From Mycolicibacterium pulveris (GTDB taxonomy: Bacteria > Actinomycetota > Actinomycetes > Mycobacteriales > Mycobacteriaceae), in assembly GCF_010725725.1 (NCBI RefSeq), contig NZ_AP022599.1, positions 2,356,001-2,420,000 on the forward strand: a stretch of 64,000 nt of DNA, given 5' to 3'. Below, piece by piece: positions 1 through 9,369 of the stretch. Positions within the stretch are counted from its first letter, which is position 1, and each line of letters starts with the position of its first letter. Position numbers and translations under genes: made by a program. The notes beneath the pieces are model-generated. The model worked only from the letters and a program-made list of their open reading frames with translations, had not been told where the DNA came from and searched no databases.

Positions 1-2519
1 CGCATCCGCGGGAGCGCACCGAGGCCAATATCGCCAACTTCCGCCGTCAGCTCGGCAGGCTGGGCTTCGGCCACGACCCGCGGCGCAGCTTCTCCACCAC
101 CGACGTCGACTACTACAAGTGGACCCAGTGGATCTTTCTGCAGATCTACAACGCCTGGTTCGACTCCGCCGCCGACAAGGCCCGCCCGATCGACGAGCTG
201 ATCACTGAATTCGATTCCGGAGCAAGGAAGCTCGACGACGGACGGGAATGGTCGCAGCTGAGCGCCGGTGAGCGCGCCGACGTCATCGACTCCCACCGGC
301 TGGTGTACCGCGCCGATTCGCTGGTCAACTGGTGCCCGGGGCTGGGCACGGTGCTGGCCAACGAAGAGGTCACCTCCGACGGACGCAGTGAGCGCGGCAA
401 CTTCCCGGTATTCCGGAAGCGGTTGCGGCAGTGGATGATGCGCATCACCGCCTACTCCGACCGGTTGCTCGACGATCTGGAACTGCTGGATTGGCCGGAC
501 AAGGTCAAGACCATGCAGCGCAACTGGATCGGGCGTTCGACCGGCGCGTCGGTGCTCTTCGCCACCGACGCGGGCGATATCGAGGTGTTCACCACGCGAC
601 CGGACACCCTGTTCGGCGCGACATACATGGTGCTGGCGCCCGAGCACGAGATGGTCGACGCGCTGGTGGCAGCGGAGTGGCCGGCCGACGTCGACGAGCG
701 CTGGACGTTCGGTGCGGCCACCCCGCCGGAGGCCGTCGCCGCGTATCGGGCGACCATCGCGGCGAAGTCCGACCTCGAGCGCCAGGAGAACAAGGACAAG
801 ACGGGCGTGTTCTTGGGTGCGTACGCGACCAACCCGGCCAACGGTCAACGCATTCCGGTGTTCATCGCCGACTACGTGCTGGTCGGCTACGGCACCGGAG
901 CGATCATGGCCGTGCCCGGCGGCGACCAGCGCGACTGGGACTTCGCCACGCAGCTCGGCCTGCCGATCGTGGAAACCGTTGCCGGCGGCGATATCTCGCA
1001 GGGCGCCTACACCGGCGACGGCGAGGTCGTCAACTCCGACTACCTCAACGGGCTCAGCGTCGCGGCCGCCAAGGAGGCGATGACCAAACGGCTGGAGGCC
1101 GAGGGTCGCGGCCGCGCCCGCGTCGAGTACAAGCTGCGAGACTGGTTGTTCGCGCGCCAAAGGTACTGGGGTGAGCCGTTTCCGATCGTGTACGACGCCG
1201 ACGGCCGTCCGCACCCGCTGCCCGAGTCGATGCTGCCGGTGGAACTGCCCGACATACCGGACTATTCGCCGGTGTTGTTCGATCCCGAGGACGCGGACAG
1301 TGAGCCGTCACCGCCGCTGGGCAAGGCGACCGACTGGGTGAAGGTCGAACTGGATCTGGGTGACGGTCTCAAGCCGTACACCCGCGACACCAACGTCATG
1401 CCGCAGTGGGCGGGCAGCTCATGGTACGAGCTGCGCTACACCGACCCGGACAATTCAGAAGCCATGTGCGCCAAGGAGAACGAGGCGTATTGGATGGGTC
1501 CGCGACCGGCGGAGCGCGGGCCGGACGACCCGGGCGGGGTGGACCTGTACGTCGGCGGTGTGGAGCACGCCGTTTTGCACCTGCTGTACGCGCGGTTCTG
1601 GCACAAGGTGCTCTACGACCTCGGCCACATCAGCTCCCGCGAGCCGTACCGGCGGCTGGTGAACCAGGGCTACATCCAGGCCTACGCCTACACCGACTCG
1701 CGCGGCGCATACGTGCCCGCCGCCGAGGTCGTCGAGCGCGACGGGAAGTTCTACTGGCGTCCGTCCGATGTCGCCGACGGGTCGGTTCCGGGTCCCGACG
1801 GGGAGATCGAGGTGTTCCAGGAGTTCGGCAAGATCGGCAAGAGCCTGAAGAACTCCGTCTCCCCCGACGAGATCTGCGACGACTACGGCGCGGACACGCT
1901 GCGCGTGTACGAGATGTCGATGGGCCCGATCGAGGCGTCGCGGCCGTGGGCCCCCAAAGACGTCGTCGGGGCGCACCGGTTCCTGCAGCGGGTCTGGCGG
2001 CTGGTGGTCGACGAGCAGAGCGGGCGGACGCAGACCGTCGACGACCAAGAACTCGACACCGACACGCTGCGGTTGTTGCACCGCACCATCGCCGGGGTGA
2101 TCGACGACTACACGAACCTGCGCAACAACACCGCCGCGGCCAAGCTGATCGAATACACCAACCACCTGACCAAACAGGGGGTGACCGCCCGCGCGGCGGT
2201 CGAGCCGCTGGTGCTGATGCTCGCGCCGCTGGCCCCGCACTTGGCCGAGGAGCTGTGGCGGCGGATGGGCCACGACACCTCGTTGGCGCACGGACCGTTC
2301 CCGGTCGCCGACCCGCAGTACCTGGTCGAGGACACCGTGGAGTATCCGGTTCAGGTCAACGGAAAGGTGCGTGGGCACATCACCGTTCCCGCCGACGCCG
2401 ACGCCGACACGATGGAGGCCGCGGCCCTGGCCGACGAGAAGGTGCAGGCCTTCCTCGACGGTGCCACGCCGAAAAAGGTGATCGTGGTGGCCGGCCGTCT
2501 GGTCAACATCGTCATCTAG
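1..2519 (+). CDS. leuS: leucyl-tRNA synthetase, 5' end outside window
   Basis: Class I aminoacyl-tRNA synthetase that charges tRNA-Leu in the cytoplasm. The frame is open from the first bases of the window (codons begin at position 3) to the TAG at 2517-2519, so the N-terminus with the HIGH motif lies upstream. The visible part contains the CP1 editing domain ([31 protein letters not shown]), the catalytic-core stretch [14 protein letters not shown], the KMSKS-loop equivalent [15 protein letters not shown], an anticodon-binding helical domain and a C-terminal VQVNGKVRG segment. All are typical of bacterial LeuS. Nothing is broken. It is followed immediately by an inverted-repeat cassette rather than by the MarR gene that follows leuS in the M. 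tuberculosis order. Identification is secure; only the start is missing. Confidence 0.97.
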   Translation, partial: HPRERTEANIANFRRQLGRLGFGHDPRRSFSTTDVDYYKWTQWIFLQIYNAWFDSAADKARPIDELITEFDSGARKLDDGREWSQLSAGERADVIDSHRLVYRADSLVNWCPGLGTVLANEEVTSDGRSERGNFPVFRKRLRQWMMRITAYSDRLLDDLELLDWPDKVKTMQRNWIGRSTGASVLFATDAGDIEVFTTRPDTLFGATYMVLAPEHEMVDALVAAEWPADVDERWTFGAATPPEAVAAYRATIAAKSDLERQENKDKTGVFLGAYATNPANGQRIPVFIADYVLVGYGTGAIMAVPGGDQRDWDFATQLGLPIVETVAGGDISQGAYTGDGEVVNSDYLNGLSVAAAKEAMTKRLEAEGRGRARVEYKLRDWLFARQRYWGEPFPIVYDADGRPHPLPESMLPVELPDIPDYSPVLFDPEDADSEPSPPLGKATDWVKVELDLGDGLKPYTRDTNVMPQWAGSSWYELRYTDPDNSEAMCAKENEAYWMGPRPAERGPDDPGGVDLYVGGVEHAVLHLLYARFWHKVLYDLGHISSREPYRRLVNQGYIQAYAYTDSRGAYVPAAEVVERDGKFYWRPSDVADGSVPGPDGEIEVFQEFGKIGKSLKNSVSPDEICDDYGADTLRVYEMSMGPIEASRPWAPKDVVGAHRFLQRVWRLVVDEQSGRTQTVDDQELDTDTLRLLHRTIAGVIDDYTNLRNNTAAAKLIEYTNHLTKQGVTARAAVEPLVLMLAPLAPHLAEELWRRMGHDTSLAHGPFPVADPQYLVEDTVEYPVQVNGKVRGHITVPADADADTMEAAALADEKVQAFLDGATPKKVIVVAGRLVNIVI

Positions 2520-2571
2520 CGATTTCGGCGTATTTTGTCACGCTCACCGTGACAAACCACGCCCGAATCGC
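2520..2571. repeat. left copy of 51-bp inverted repeat, itself palindromic
   Basis: The repeat begins on the first base after the leuS stop codon. Its centre is a hairpin, TTTGTCACG - CTCAC - CGTGACAAA (9-bp arms), enclosed by a looser outer arm CGATTTCGGCGT / ACGCCCGAATCG. Read on the minus strand it aligns without gaps to 3458-3508 over 51 bases with about eight mismatches. It may double as a leuS terminator, but the second copy beyond the next gene suggests it is the boundary of a cassette. Confidence 0.8.
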
Positions 2572-2614
2572 GACGTGGGGAACCGGATAGGCCGTTGGCC
2601 GCGTCCTACTCTTC

Positions 2615-3472
2615 GTGCTGAACGATTATCTGCGTCGACACGACGGCGTGCTGACGCTGGAACATGCCAGGGAACTCGGCATGACACGGCAAGCGGTGAA
2701 TCGAAGGGTGCGGTCGGGGCAGTGGCGGCAGCTGTCGCGCGGTGTCTTCTTCGTCGACGACCGGCCGCTCACCGAGGCGGCCCGCATCCGCGCCGCGGTA
2801 TGGGGCTATGGTCCCCGCGCGGTGGCCAGCGGCCTGGCCGCGGCATGGTGGCACGGGTTCACCCGGTTCGCCCCGGCGGACGTCGAGGTCACCGTGCCCC
2901 GCAGCAGCAGCGGCCGGTGCCGGGCGGGGTCACGGCTTCGCCGCCGCGACCTGGCGCCAGCCGATGTCGTGGAGCAGGACGGTCTTGCGATGACGGCTCC
3001 CGCATTGACCGCTGTCGAGGCGGCCGTCCGGCGAGGCGGCGGCCCGAAGATCATGGACACCGCGCTGTTCGGCGACCTCGACGTGCGTGACCTGTGGCGG
3101 GCGCACCTGCGGAACAAAGGCCGCTACGGCTCGCCGGCCGCACGGCGACTGTTGCAAGCCGCGTCGGACGGTACACGGTCAGCCGCGGAACGTTTGCTGG
3201 TCAAGCATCTTCGAACTGCCGGCATCACCGGATGGAAAACCAACTACCCGGTGGGAAGGTACAAGGTCGACTTCGCCTTCCTGGCAGCCAAAGTCGTCAT
3301 CGAGATAGACGGCCTGGCATTCCACAGTTCAACCGACGATTTCCATCATGACCGCGTGCGGCAGAACGACATCATGCTGCTCGGCTGGCAGGTGCTCCGG
3401 TTCACCTGGCTGGATCTGACCGAGTATCCCGACCGGGTGATCGCCATCATCAACCATGCGATTCGGGCGTAG
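2615..3472 (+). CDS. AbiEi-antitoxin-like HTH plus DUF559 (Vsr-like) nuclease-fold protein
   Basis: 285 aa from a GTG start. The N-terminal ~60 residues (LTLEHARELGMTRQAVNRRV, then SRGVFFVDD) look like the winged-helix domain of AbiEi-type antitoxins. The C-terminal ~100 residues resemble DUF559, a Vsr/PD-(D/E)XK-like endonuclease fold, with VDFAF, VVIEIDGLAFH and a HDRVRQNDI helix followed by the LLGWQVLRFTW strand. Such proteins are common in mycobacteria as scattered accessory genes, often without a partner toxin; none is adjacent here. The gene sits exactly between two inverted 51-bp repeats, and the right copy contributes its last codons and stop, so gene and repeats look like one unit. 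Function is unproven: DNA binding and nuclease activity are inferred from fold resemblance only. The GTG was chosen because the domain begins directly after it; no strong ribosome binding site is visible. Confidence 0.8.
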   Translation: MLNDYLRRHDGVLTLEHARELGMTRQAVNRRVRSGQWRQLSRGVFFVDDRPLTEAARIRAAVWGYGPRAVASGLAAAWWHGFTRFAPADVEVTVPRSSSGRCRAGSRLRRRDLAPADVVEQDGLAMTAPALTAVEAAVRRGGGPKIMDTALFGDLDVRDLWRAHLRNKGRYGSPAARRLLQAASDGTRSAAERLLVKHLRTAGITGWKTNYPVGRYKVDFAFLAAKVVIEIDGLAFHSSTDDFHHDRVRQNDIMLLGWQVLRFTWLDLTEYPDRVIAIINHAIRA

Positions 3473-3508
3473 AACGTCACGCTGAGCATGACAAACTACG
3501 CCGAAATC
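3458..3508. repeat. right copy of 51-bp inverted repeat
   Basis: Matches the reverse complement of 2521-2571 over its full length: identical GCGATTCGGGCGT at one end, TACGCCGAAATC at the other, and GTCACG / TGAGC / TGACAAA blocks between. It overlaps the last codons and stop of the upstream DUF559 gene and the stop codon of the convergent SDR gene at 3507-3509. The repeat therefore supplies stop codons to both neighbours. Confidence 0.8.
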
Positions 3509-4181
3509 ACGAGTGGCCGCGCGGGCGCACGATCACCTCGTGGATGTGGCCGTCGGGCGGTGAGTGGACCGCGTCGGCGATGACGCGCGCGACCGTCTCG
3601 GGCGACAGGAACCGCGACGGGTCGTAGGTTCCGCCTTCGTAGGCGACCAGCCCCTCCTGCATCTCGGTGGCGATCCGGCCGGGATGCACCGACGTCACCC
3701 GCAGCGCCGGTTCGTCGTTGCGCAGCGAATCGGCGAACGAGCGCAGCGCGAACTTGCTCCCCGAGTAGGAGGCCAAACCCGGCGAGGCGTTGATCCCCGA
3801 GCCGGAGTTCACGAAAACGACGTGCCCACCGACCGCCCGCAGCGCGGGCAGCAGCGCCAACGTGAGCGCCACCGCGCCGATCACGTTGACTTCCATGGTG
3901 GTTCGCCACTCCTCGACCGTCGATTCGGCGACCCGGGCCGGAAACGCCACGCCGGCGTTGTGCACCAACACGTCCAGCTCGTCGACGGACTCGACGGCCG
4001 CGGGGATCGCGTCGGCGTCGGCCAGATCGACGGTCAGCGTGCTGGCGCCGTGCCGTTCGGCGACCGCGTCCAGCCGCGACGACGGCCGGCCCGCCAGGAC
4101 CAGGGTGTGGGTGGGCGCCAACGCGGCGGCGACGGCCGCACCGAGACCGCGCGAGGCCCCCGTGATCATTGCGGTCGGCAT
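3507..4181 (-). CDS. short-chain dehydrogenase/reductase (SDR)
   Basis: 224-aa classical SDR. It has the N-terminal cofactor motif TGASRGLG, the NAG motif (LVHNAG), the catalytic Ser in VNSGSG and the YSGSK active-site Tyr/Lys pair, then the HPGRI segment. A basic residue (AGRPSSR) after the second strand suggests NADP(H) preference. The start is the ATG at 4181; longer upstream reading has no family similarity and would run into the divergent hydrolase gene. The substrate cannot be told from sequence. It is divergent from glucosylglycerate hydrolase with only 54 bp between the starts, so the two may share a control region. Its stop codon lies within the right copy of the inverted repeat. Confidence 0.9.
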   Translation of the reverse strand: MPTAMITGASRGLGAAVAAALAPTHTLVLAGRPSSRLDAVAERHGASTLTVDLADADAIPAAVESVDELDVLVHNAGVAFPARVAESTVEEWRTTMEVNVIGAVALTLALLPALRAVGGHVVFVNSGSGINASPGLASYSGSKFALRSFADSLRNDEPALRVTSVHPGRIATEMQEGLVAYEGGTYDPSRFLSPETVARVIADAVHSPPDGHIHEVIVRPRGHS

Positions 4182-4235
4182 GTCGTCAACGCTACCGACC
4201 TGCAAACCGCCGTCGACCGTCGCATCATGGAACGG

Positions 4236-5576
4236 ATGCCCGCCGATCACAGCTTCGCTCCGACGCAGCTCTCCGCCCGCGCGGCGTACCTGCTGCGTGG
4301 CAACGACCTGGGCACGATGACCACGGCCGCCCCGCTGCTCTACCCGCACATGTGGAGCTGGGACGCGGCGTTCGTGGCGATCGGGCTGGCGCCGCTGAGT
4401 GTGGAACGCGCCGTGGTCGAGCTGGACACGCTGCTCTCGGCGCAGTGGAGCAACGGGATGATCCCGCACATCGTGTTCGCCAACGGGGTCGACGGCTACT
4501 TTCCCGGGCCGGCCCGCTGGGCCACCAGGACGCTGGCCGCGCACGCCCCGCGCAACCGGCTCACCTCGGGCATCACCCAGCCGCCGGTGCACGCCATCGC
4601 CGTGCAACGCATCCTCGATCACGCCCGCACCCGCGGCCGGTCCACCCGCGCCGTCGCCGAGGCGTTCCTCGACCGCCGCTGGGACAACCTGGTGCGGTGG
4701 CACCGCTGGCTGGCCGAAGCCCGCGACCCGCGATCGCGCGGCCGGGTGACGCTGTATCACGGCTGGGAATCCGGCATGGACAACTCCCCGCGCTGGGACA
4801 GCGCCTACGCCAACGTCGTACCGGGCGCGCTGCCCGAGTACCAACGCGCCGACATCGCCATCGTCACCGACGCCAGCCAGCGCCCCACCGACATCGAGTA
4901 CGACCGGTATCTGTGGCTACTCGAGGAGATGAAGCTGGCCCGCTACGACGATGAACTGCTGCCCAAGGTGATGAGCTTCGCCGTCGAGGACGTGTTCGTC
5001 TCGGCGATCCTGGCGGTCGCGTGCGACGTGCTCGCCGAGATCGGCGAGGACTACGGCCGTCCCCACGCCGACGTGCGCGACCTCTATACGTGGGGCCAGC
5101 GGTTCCGCGCCGGAGTCATCGACGCCACTGACGAAAGAACCGGCGCGGCACGGGATTTCGATGTGAGGACCGGCAAGTGGGTGGCCACCGAAACGGTCGC
5201 GCAGTTCGCCCCGTTGTTGTGCGGGGGGCTTCCCCACGACAAGGAACGCACGCTGGTGAAGCTGCTGGAGGGCCCACGTTTCTGCGGGCACCCCGACCTC
5301 AAGTACGCCTGCATCCCGTCGACGTCACCGGTGTCGCGCGACTTTCGTCCCCGCGAGTATTGGCGCGGGCCGGTGTGGCCGGTGATGACGTGGCTGTTCT
5401 CGTGGTGCTTCGGCCGGCGCGGCTGGGCCGAACGCGCCCGGTTGCTGCGCAAGGAAGGTCTGCGGCAGGCCAGCGACGGCAGCTTCGCCGAGTACTACGA
5501 ACCGTTCACCGGCGAGCCGTTGGGCAGCATGCAGCAGTCGTGGACCGCGGCGGCGGTACTGGACTGGCTGGGATGA
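4236..5576 (+). CDS. ggh: glucosylglycerate hydrolase (GH63 family)
   Basis: 446 aa. Hydrolyses glucosylglycerate, a compatible solute and precursor of methylglucose lipopolysaccharide, to glucose and glycerate; in mycobacteria this is linked to recovery from nitrogen starvation. Nearly every block recalls the characterised Mycolicibacterium hassiacum enzyme: LLRGNDLGTMTTAAPLLYPH, MWSWDAAFVAIGLAPLS, YHGWESGMDNSPRWDS (carrying acidic active-site residues), STSPVSRDFRPREYWRGPVW and the EYYEPFTGEPLGSMQQSW end. The start was set at the ATG at 4236 because it gives 446 residues, the length I recall for that enzyme; an ATG three codons upstream (4227) is possible. The enzyme is typical of rapid growers, which supports the organism assignment. 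It converges with the MarR gene, stops seven bases apart. Confidence 0.93.
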   Translation: MPADHSFAPTQLSARAAYLLRGNDLGTMTTAAPLLYPHMWSWDAAFVAIGLAPLSVERAVVELDTLLSAQWSNGMIPHIVFANGVDGYFPGPARWATRTLAAHAPRNRLTSGITQPPVHAIAVQRILDHARTRGRSTRAVAEAFLDRRWDNLVRWHRWLAEARDPRSRGRVTLYHGWESGMDNSPRWDSAYANVVPGALPEYQRADIAIVTDASQRPTDIEYDRYLWLLEEMKLARYDDELLPKVMSFAVEDVFVSAILAVACDVLAEIGEDYGRPHADVRDLYTWGQRFRAGVIDATDERTGAARDFDVRTGKWVATETVAQFAPLLCGGLPHDKERTLVKLLEGPRFCGHPDLKYACIPSTSPVSRDFRPREYWRGPVWPVMTWLFSWCFGRRGWAERARLLRKEGLRQASDGSFAEYYEPFTGEPLGSMQQSWTAAAVLDWLG

Positions 5577-5583
5577 CGGCTGG

Positions 5584-6027
5584 CTACTCGGCCAGCCGCT
5601 CGAGCGGGGCGATCGCCTTGGTCAGCATCTCCAGATCTTCGGGGCTGAGCTTGGCCAGCAGCGTGGCCAGGTGCGCCCGCCGCGCCCTCAACGCCTCCTG
5701 ATGCTGCGACCGCCCCTCCGGGGTGATGTCGACCAGCACCGCCCGCAGGTCGGACGGGTCGCGTGAGCGTTTGACCAGCCCGAGCTTCTCCAGCCGACGG
5801 ATCGCGACCGTGGTGGTCGGGGTGCGGACGCGCTCGTGGGCGGCCAGATCGGTCATCCGCAGCGGCCCCTGATCGAGCAGTGTCAGCAGGATCGACAGCT
5901 GCGCCAAGGTGAGGTCACCGGCTTCCGCGCGGTTGGTATCGCTGCGCCGCAGCACGGAGAAGACCCGGGACAGCACCCGCTGCAGCTCCCCCGCCAACTC
6001 CGTGACCTGCGGTTCCACCTCGGCCAT
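5584..6027 (-). CDS. MarR-family transcriptional regulator (Rv0042c-type)
   Basis: 147 aa with a MarR winged helix: LTLAQLSILLTLLDQGPLRM, then TDLAAHERVRTPTTTVAIRR as recognition-helix region and LVKRSRDPSDLRAVLVDITP as wing. The ATG at 6027 gives MAEVEPQ; a longer start is possible but lacks family similarity. By position after leuS it corresponds to Rv0042c of M. tuberculosis. Here it is separated from leuS by the DUF559 cassette, SDR and ggh, and from the GntR gene by an ABC transporter. Ligand and targets are unknown. Confidence 0.88.
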   Translation of the reverse strand: MAEVEPQVTELAGELQRVLSRVFSVLRRSDTNRAEAGDLTLAQLSILLTLLDQGPLRMTDLAAHERVRTPTTTVAIRRLEKLGLVKRSRDPSDLRAVLVDITPEGRSQHQEALRARRAHLATLLAKLSPEDLEMLTKAIAPLERLAE

Positions 6028-6083
6028 AATTCGGCAGTCTAACCTGTCTGAGCCTGCCAAGTTCGATGACGGCGGATTTCACT

Positions 6084-6821
6084 TCACAGAACTTGAGACA
6101 GGAATCGCCGCAGGCGGTCGGTCTCGGCGGCCTCGAAGATCTGCTCGGGCCGGCCCGATTCGACCACCTGCCCGTGATCCATGAACACCACGGAGTCCGA
6201 CGTCGAGCGGGCAAAGCCCATCTCGTGGGTGACCACCACCATCGTCATCCCGTCCGTCCCCAGGTCGGCGATCAGGGCCAGGATGCCCTTGACCAGCTCG
6301 GGATCCAGCGCCGAGGTGGCCTCGTCGAAGAACATCACCTGTGGCGCCATCGCCAACGCTCTGGCGATCGCGACGCGCTGCTGTTGGCCACCCGACAGCG
6401 TCGTGGGCCGCACGTTGGCCTTGTGACGCAGCCCGACGCGCTCCAGCTGCGCCAGCCCGAGCTCGCGGGCCTCGTCGGCGCCGAGGCGTTTGAGCTTGCG
6501 CGGCGCCAACGTCACGTTGTCCAGCACGCTGCGGTGCGGAAACAGGTTGAAGCTCTGAAACACCATCCCGATGCGCTGACGCAGCCGGTCGGGGTTGTCC
6601 TTGAGCACCGAGCGCCCGTCGAGCAGGATGTCGCCGCGGTCGGGCTCGTAGAGCCGGTTCAACGTCCGCAGCAGTGTGGACTTGCCCGACCCCGACGGCC
6701 CGATCACCGCCGCGGTGGTGCCCGCCGGCACGTCGAGGTGCACTCCGCGCAGCACCGGGTTCGGCCCGAACGACAGGTGAATATCCTTGGCGGTCAACGA
6801 CACCGGCGTAAACTGGGCCAT
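6084..6821 (-). CDS. polar amino-acid ABC transporter ATP-binding protein (GlnQ-like)
   Basis: 245 aa and complete. It shows Walker A GPSGSGKSTLLRTLN, the Q-loop GMVFQSFNLFPH, the signature LSGGQQQRVAIARALAM, Walker B VMFFDEATSALDPE and the switch His in VVVTHEMGFA. The GlnQ/HisP subclass is indicated by the FNLFPH and THEMGFA blocks. It energises import through the fused binding-protein/permease encoded immediately upstream. The ATG at 6819-6821 overlaps the upstream TGA by one base, so the two are translationally coupled in one operon. The substrate is probably glutamine, glutamate or a related amino acid. Confidence 0.95.
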   Translation of the reverse strand: MAQFTPVSLTAKDIHLSFGPNPVLRGVHLDVPAGTTAAVIGPSGSGKSTLLRTLNRLYEPDRGDILLDGRSVLKDNPDRLRQRIGMVFQSFNLFPHRSVLDNVTLAPRKLKRLGADEARELGLAQLERVGLRHKANVRPTTLSGGQQQRVAIARALAMAPQVMFFDEATSALDPELVKGILALIADLGTDGMTMVVVTHEMGFARSTSDSVVFMDHGQVVESGRPEQIFEAAETDRLRRFLSQVL

Positions 6822-8584
6822 CAGATCATCTCTTGCGACGTGGACAGCTCAAGCGGGTCCTCCTCTGTCGGCGCCCGGCCGCGCCGCAGCCGGGCGTCGA
6901 TGTAGTTCACCAGATGGGTCAGGGGCACGGTCAACGCCAGATAGAACAGGCCCGCCGCGACGAGCGGGGACAGGTTCCCGGTCTGCGCGTTGAGGTCGCG
7001 CCCGACCTGAAACAGCTCGCGCTGATCGGCGACCAGACCCAGGAAGTACACCAGCGACGACGCCTTGAGCAACGAGATGAACTGGTTCATCAGGGCAGGC
7101 AACACCCGCCGGATGCCCTGCGGCACCACCACCAGACGCATCGATGCGGAATAGGAAAAGCCAAGCGCGCGCGAGGCTTCCAATTGGCCGGCCTCCACGC
7201 TCTGGATGCCGGAGCGGAAGATCTCCCCGACGTAGGCGGCGGCCATCAGCCCCAGCGCGGCGATGCCGAGCGGAAACGGGTTGTTGCCGGTCAGATCGCC
7301 GACCACCGGCCCGAGCCCGAGACCGATCAGCAGGATGATCACCACTTCGGGCAGGCCGCGGAAGATGTCGGTGTACACCCGCGCCGGCCATCGCAGCAGG
7401 CGGTGTCGCGAGATCCCGGCGACGGCCAGCGCCATGCCGAGCGCCAGCCCGATCACCGACGCGCAGATCGTGAGGATCAGCGTGTTGGGCAGGCCGGTGG
7501 TGAACAGGACCGGGATCGCCTGCTTGTACAGGCCCCAGTCCAGAAACGAGTCCTTCAGTTGGGACAGCGTCGATTTCTGTTGCGCGGGTCCGGTGCTGTC
7601 GGACTCCTGCTGCTGCGCGGCGATCGCGTCGAAGTCGGGCAGCTGCGGCAGCGGAGCCGCCTTCGAACCCGGCTTCCAGCCCGGCGGCAGCGCACGCGGC
7701 ACCCAGTCGGAATACAGCCGCGCCCAGGTGCCGTCGGCGATCACCGCGTCCAGGCCTGCGTTCAACGCGTCGATGAGCGGCTGGTTCTCCTTGGCGACCG
7801 CGTAGGCGATGAAATTGTCCAAGCTGAACGTGTTTTCGACGATCTCGGCGGGATCGCCGGGCTGCACCGTGCCCTCGGCCTGCTGCGACGGCGCCACCCA
7901 CGCGTCCAGTTGGCGGGACTTCAGGCTGGCGTAGACGGTGTTGTAGTCGGGATAGATCACCGGCTGCAGGCCCAAGGTGTCGACCACGTAGGACTCCTGC
8001 ACGGTGCCCTGCACGACGCCGATGCGCTGCCCGGAGGCGAGGTCGCCGAACCCGGTGATGGGCGAGCCGGCGGGCACCACCAGCGAGAAGTAGCCGAAGT
8101 CGTAGCCGTTGGTGAACCCGACCGTGCGGCGCCGCGCCTCGGTCGTCGTGATCGAGGAGGAGCCGACGTCGAAGCGCCGCGAGGCCACCTGGGCCAACAG
8201 CCCGGAGAACTCGGTACCGACGAAGTTGATCCGCAGGCCCAGCCTCTCGGCGATCGCCCGCAGCAGCTCGTTGTCGAACCCGGTGAACTGGCCCGCGGAG
8301 TCGATGCAGATGCTCGGTGGCGCGTCGGAAAGGGTGCCGACGGTCAACGTGCCCGGGGTGCTCAGACCGAGCGCGCCGACATCGACGGTGTCCAGCGGTA
8401 CGACGGTGGCAGTCGTATAGCGGTCCTCGTCAGGGCCTTTGGCCGCCGCGGCCAGGTTGGTGGGCAGCGCGCTGGCGCTGGCGATCCCCGGCGGCGCGCA
8501 CTGGTCGACCTGCGCCCGAGCCGGCGAAGCCAAACCCATGCCGCCGATCAACAACGCGATCAGCGCTAAGACGGTTGCCTTCAT
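6821..8584 (-). CDS. fused amino-acid-binding protein and ABC permease
   Basis: 587 aa joining two normally separate transporter parts. A signal peptide (MKATVLALIALLIGGMGLAS, cleavage near PARAQ) leads into a type 3 solute-binding domain, roughly residues 75-300 (FTGFDNELLRAIAERLGL, SSSITTTEARR, GVVQGTVQESYV). After a linker comes a permease domain, about residues 350-570, with TGLPNTLILT, the cytoplasmic EAA-type loop AAYVGEIFRSGIQSVEAGQL and ASRALGFSYSASMR. The arrangement displays the receptor outside the membrane, tethered to its own permease. It is coupled to the ATPase gene just downstream. Fusions of this kind occur in actinobacteria and Gram-positives; this one is complete and not a frameshift artefact. 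Confidence 0.93.
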   Translation of the reverse strand: MKATVLALIALLIGGMGLASPARAQVDQCAPPGIASASALPTNLAAAAKGPDEDRYTTATVVPLDTVDVGALGLSTPGTLTVGTLSDAPPSICIDSAGQFTGFDNELLRAIAERLGLRINFVGTEFSGLLAQVASRRFDVGSSSITTTEARRRTVGFTNGYDFGYFSLVVPAGSPITGFGDLASGQRIGVVQGTVQESYVVDTLGLQPVIYPDYNTVYASLKSRQLDAWVAPSQQAEGTVQPGDPAEIVENTFSLDNFIAYAVAKENQPLIDALNAGLDAVIADGTWARLYSDWVPRALPPGWKPGSKAAPLPQLPDFDAIAAQQQESDSTGPAQQKSTLSQLKDSFLDWGLYKQAIPVLFTTGLPNTLILTICASVIGLALGMALAVAGISRHRLLRWPARVYTDIFRGLPEVVIILLIGLGLGPVVGDLTGNNPFPLGIAALGLMAAAYVGEIFRSGIQSVEAGQLEASRALGFSYSASMRLVVVPQGIRRVLPALMNQFISLLKASSLVYFLGLVADQRELFQVGRDLNAQTGNLSPLVAAGLFYLALTVPLTHLVNYIDARLRRGRAPTEEDPLELSTSQEMI

Positions 8585-8628
8585 TCCTGCAACGTAGCGA
8601 GCGTCGGCGCCGCGGCGCTGTCTTCAAC

Positions 8629-9309
8629 TCAATTGGAACGCAACGCCGGGTGCGCCGACGGAGTGAACACGCCACGGCGCACCAGCTCGGCGAGCATGAT
8701 CCGGGCCATCACCTCGGACCGCGCGGCGCAGGTCGCGCGCGCCGCGTCGGGGTCGCCGCGTCGGATCGCGTCGGCCTCGTCTTCGTAGAACGGCAGCATC
8801 TCGTCGTGACTGCCCTGGTAGGCGCCCCAGAACGCGCGCGGTACCAGCGCCTGGGACGCCCTGATCAGGGCCAGCAGCCGCGGCCCGGCGTAGGTGTCGT
8901 TGACGAGCCGCCGGAATTCCCAGCCGGCTTCGTTGAAGGCGCGCGACTCCGGGTTGTTGCGCATGACGTCGACCAGCCGTTCGAGCTCTTTCAGGATCTC
9001 AGGATTCTGGTCGACCGCCGCGCGTGCGGACACGATGCCGTTGAGAACGCCGTACACCTCGTGATGTTCCCGCACCACCGACTCGTCGAACGGTTCGACG
9101 TATGCGCCGCGGTGATAGAGCGTGGACAAGATGCCGTCGTGCTCGAGTTGCACCACGGCCTCTTGGATGGGCACTCGGGACAGGCCGAGCGCGCGGGAGA
9201 TCTCGTTGCGGTCGATCCGGTCGCCCGAGCGGAGTTTGCCCGTCAGTATCAGGTTGACCACATACGAAACCACGAGGTCTTTTTCTTTGACCCCATACTT
9301 TTTGGGCAT
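8629..9309 (-). CDS. GntR-family regulator, FCD type (Rv0043c-type)
   Basis: 226 aa. The N-terminal winged helix ([36 protein letters not shown]) is followed by an all-helical FCD ligand-binding domain with the expected metal-ligand region ([14 protein letters not shown], then [19 protein letters not shown]). In M. tuberculosis order the equivalent is Rv0043c. It lies upstream of the amino-acid ABC operon in the same direction, 44 bases from the binding-protein start, so it could regulate that operon. The effector is unknown. Confidence 0.9.
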   Translation of the reverse strand: MPKKYGVKEKDLVVSYVVNLILTGKLRSGDRIDRNEISRALGLSRVPIQEAVVQLEHDGILSTLYHRGAYVEPFDESVVREHHEVYGVLNGIVSARAAVDQNPEILKELERLVDVMRNNPESRAFNEAGWEFRRLVNDTYAGPRLLALIRASQALVPRAFWGAYQGSHDEMLPFYEDEADAIRRGDPDAARATCAARSEVMARIMLAELVRRGVFTPSAHPALRSN

Positions 9310-9369
9310 CGCGGCGACAGTGTCTCACGCTTTTTGTATGCATGAAGCCGATACGCCGGTTCGGCGTGG

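Noticed and set aside
3564..4235. Long N-terminal extension of glucosylglycerate hydrolase in the same frame
   Set aside because: It is the antisense of the SDR gene and has no family similarity; the characterised enzyme starts at the position chosen here.
4182..4844. Long N-terminal extension of the SDR in the same frame
   Set aside because: It is the antisense of glucosylglycerate hydrolase; the Rossmann motif begins right after the ATG at 4181.
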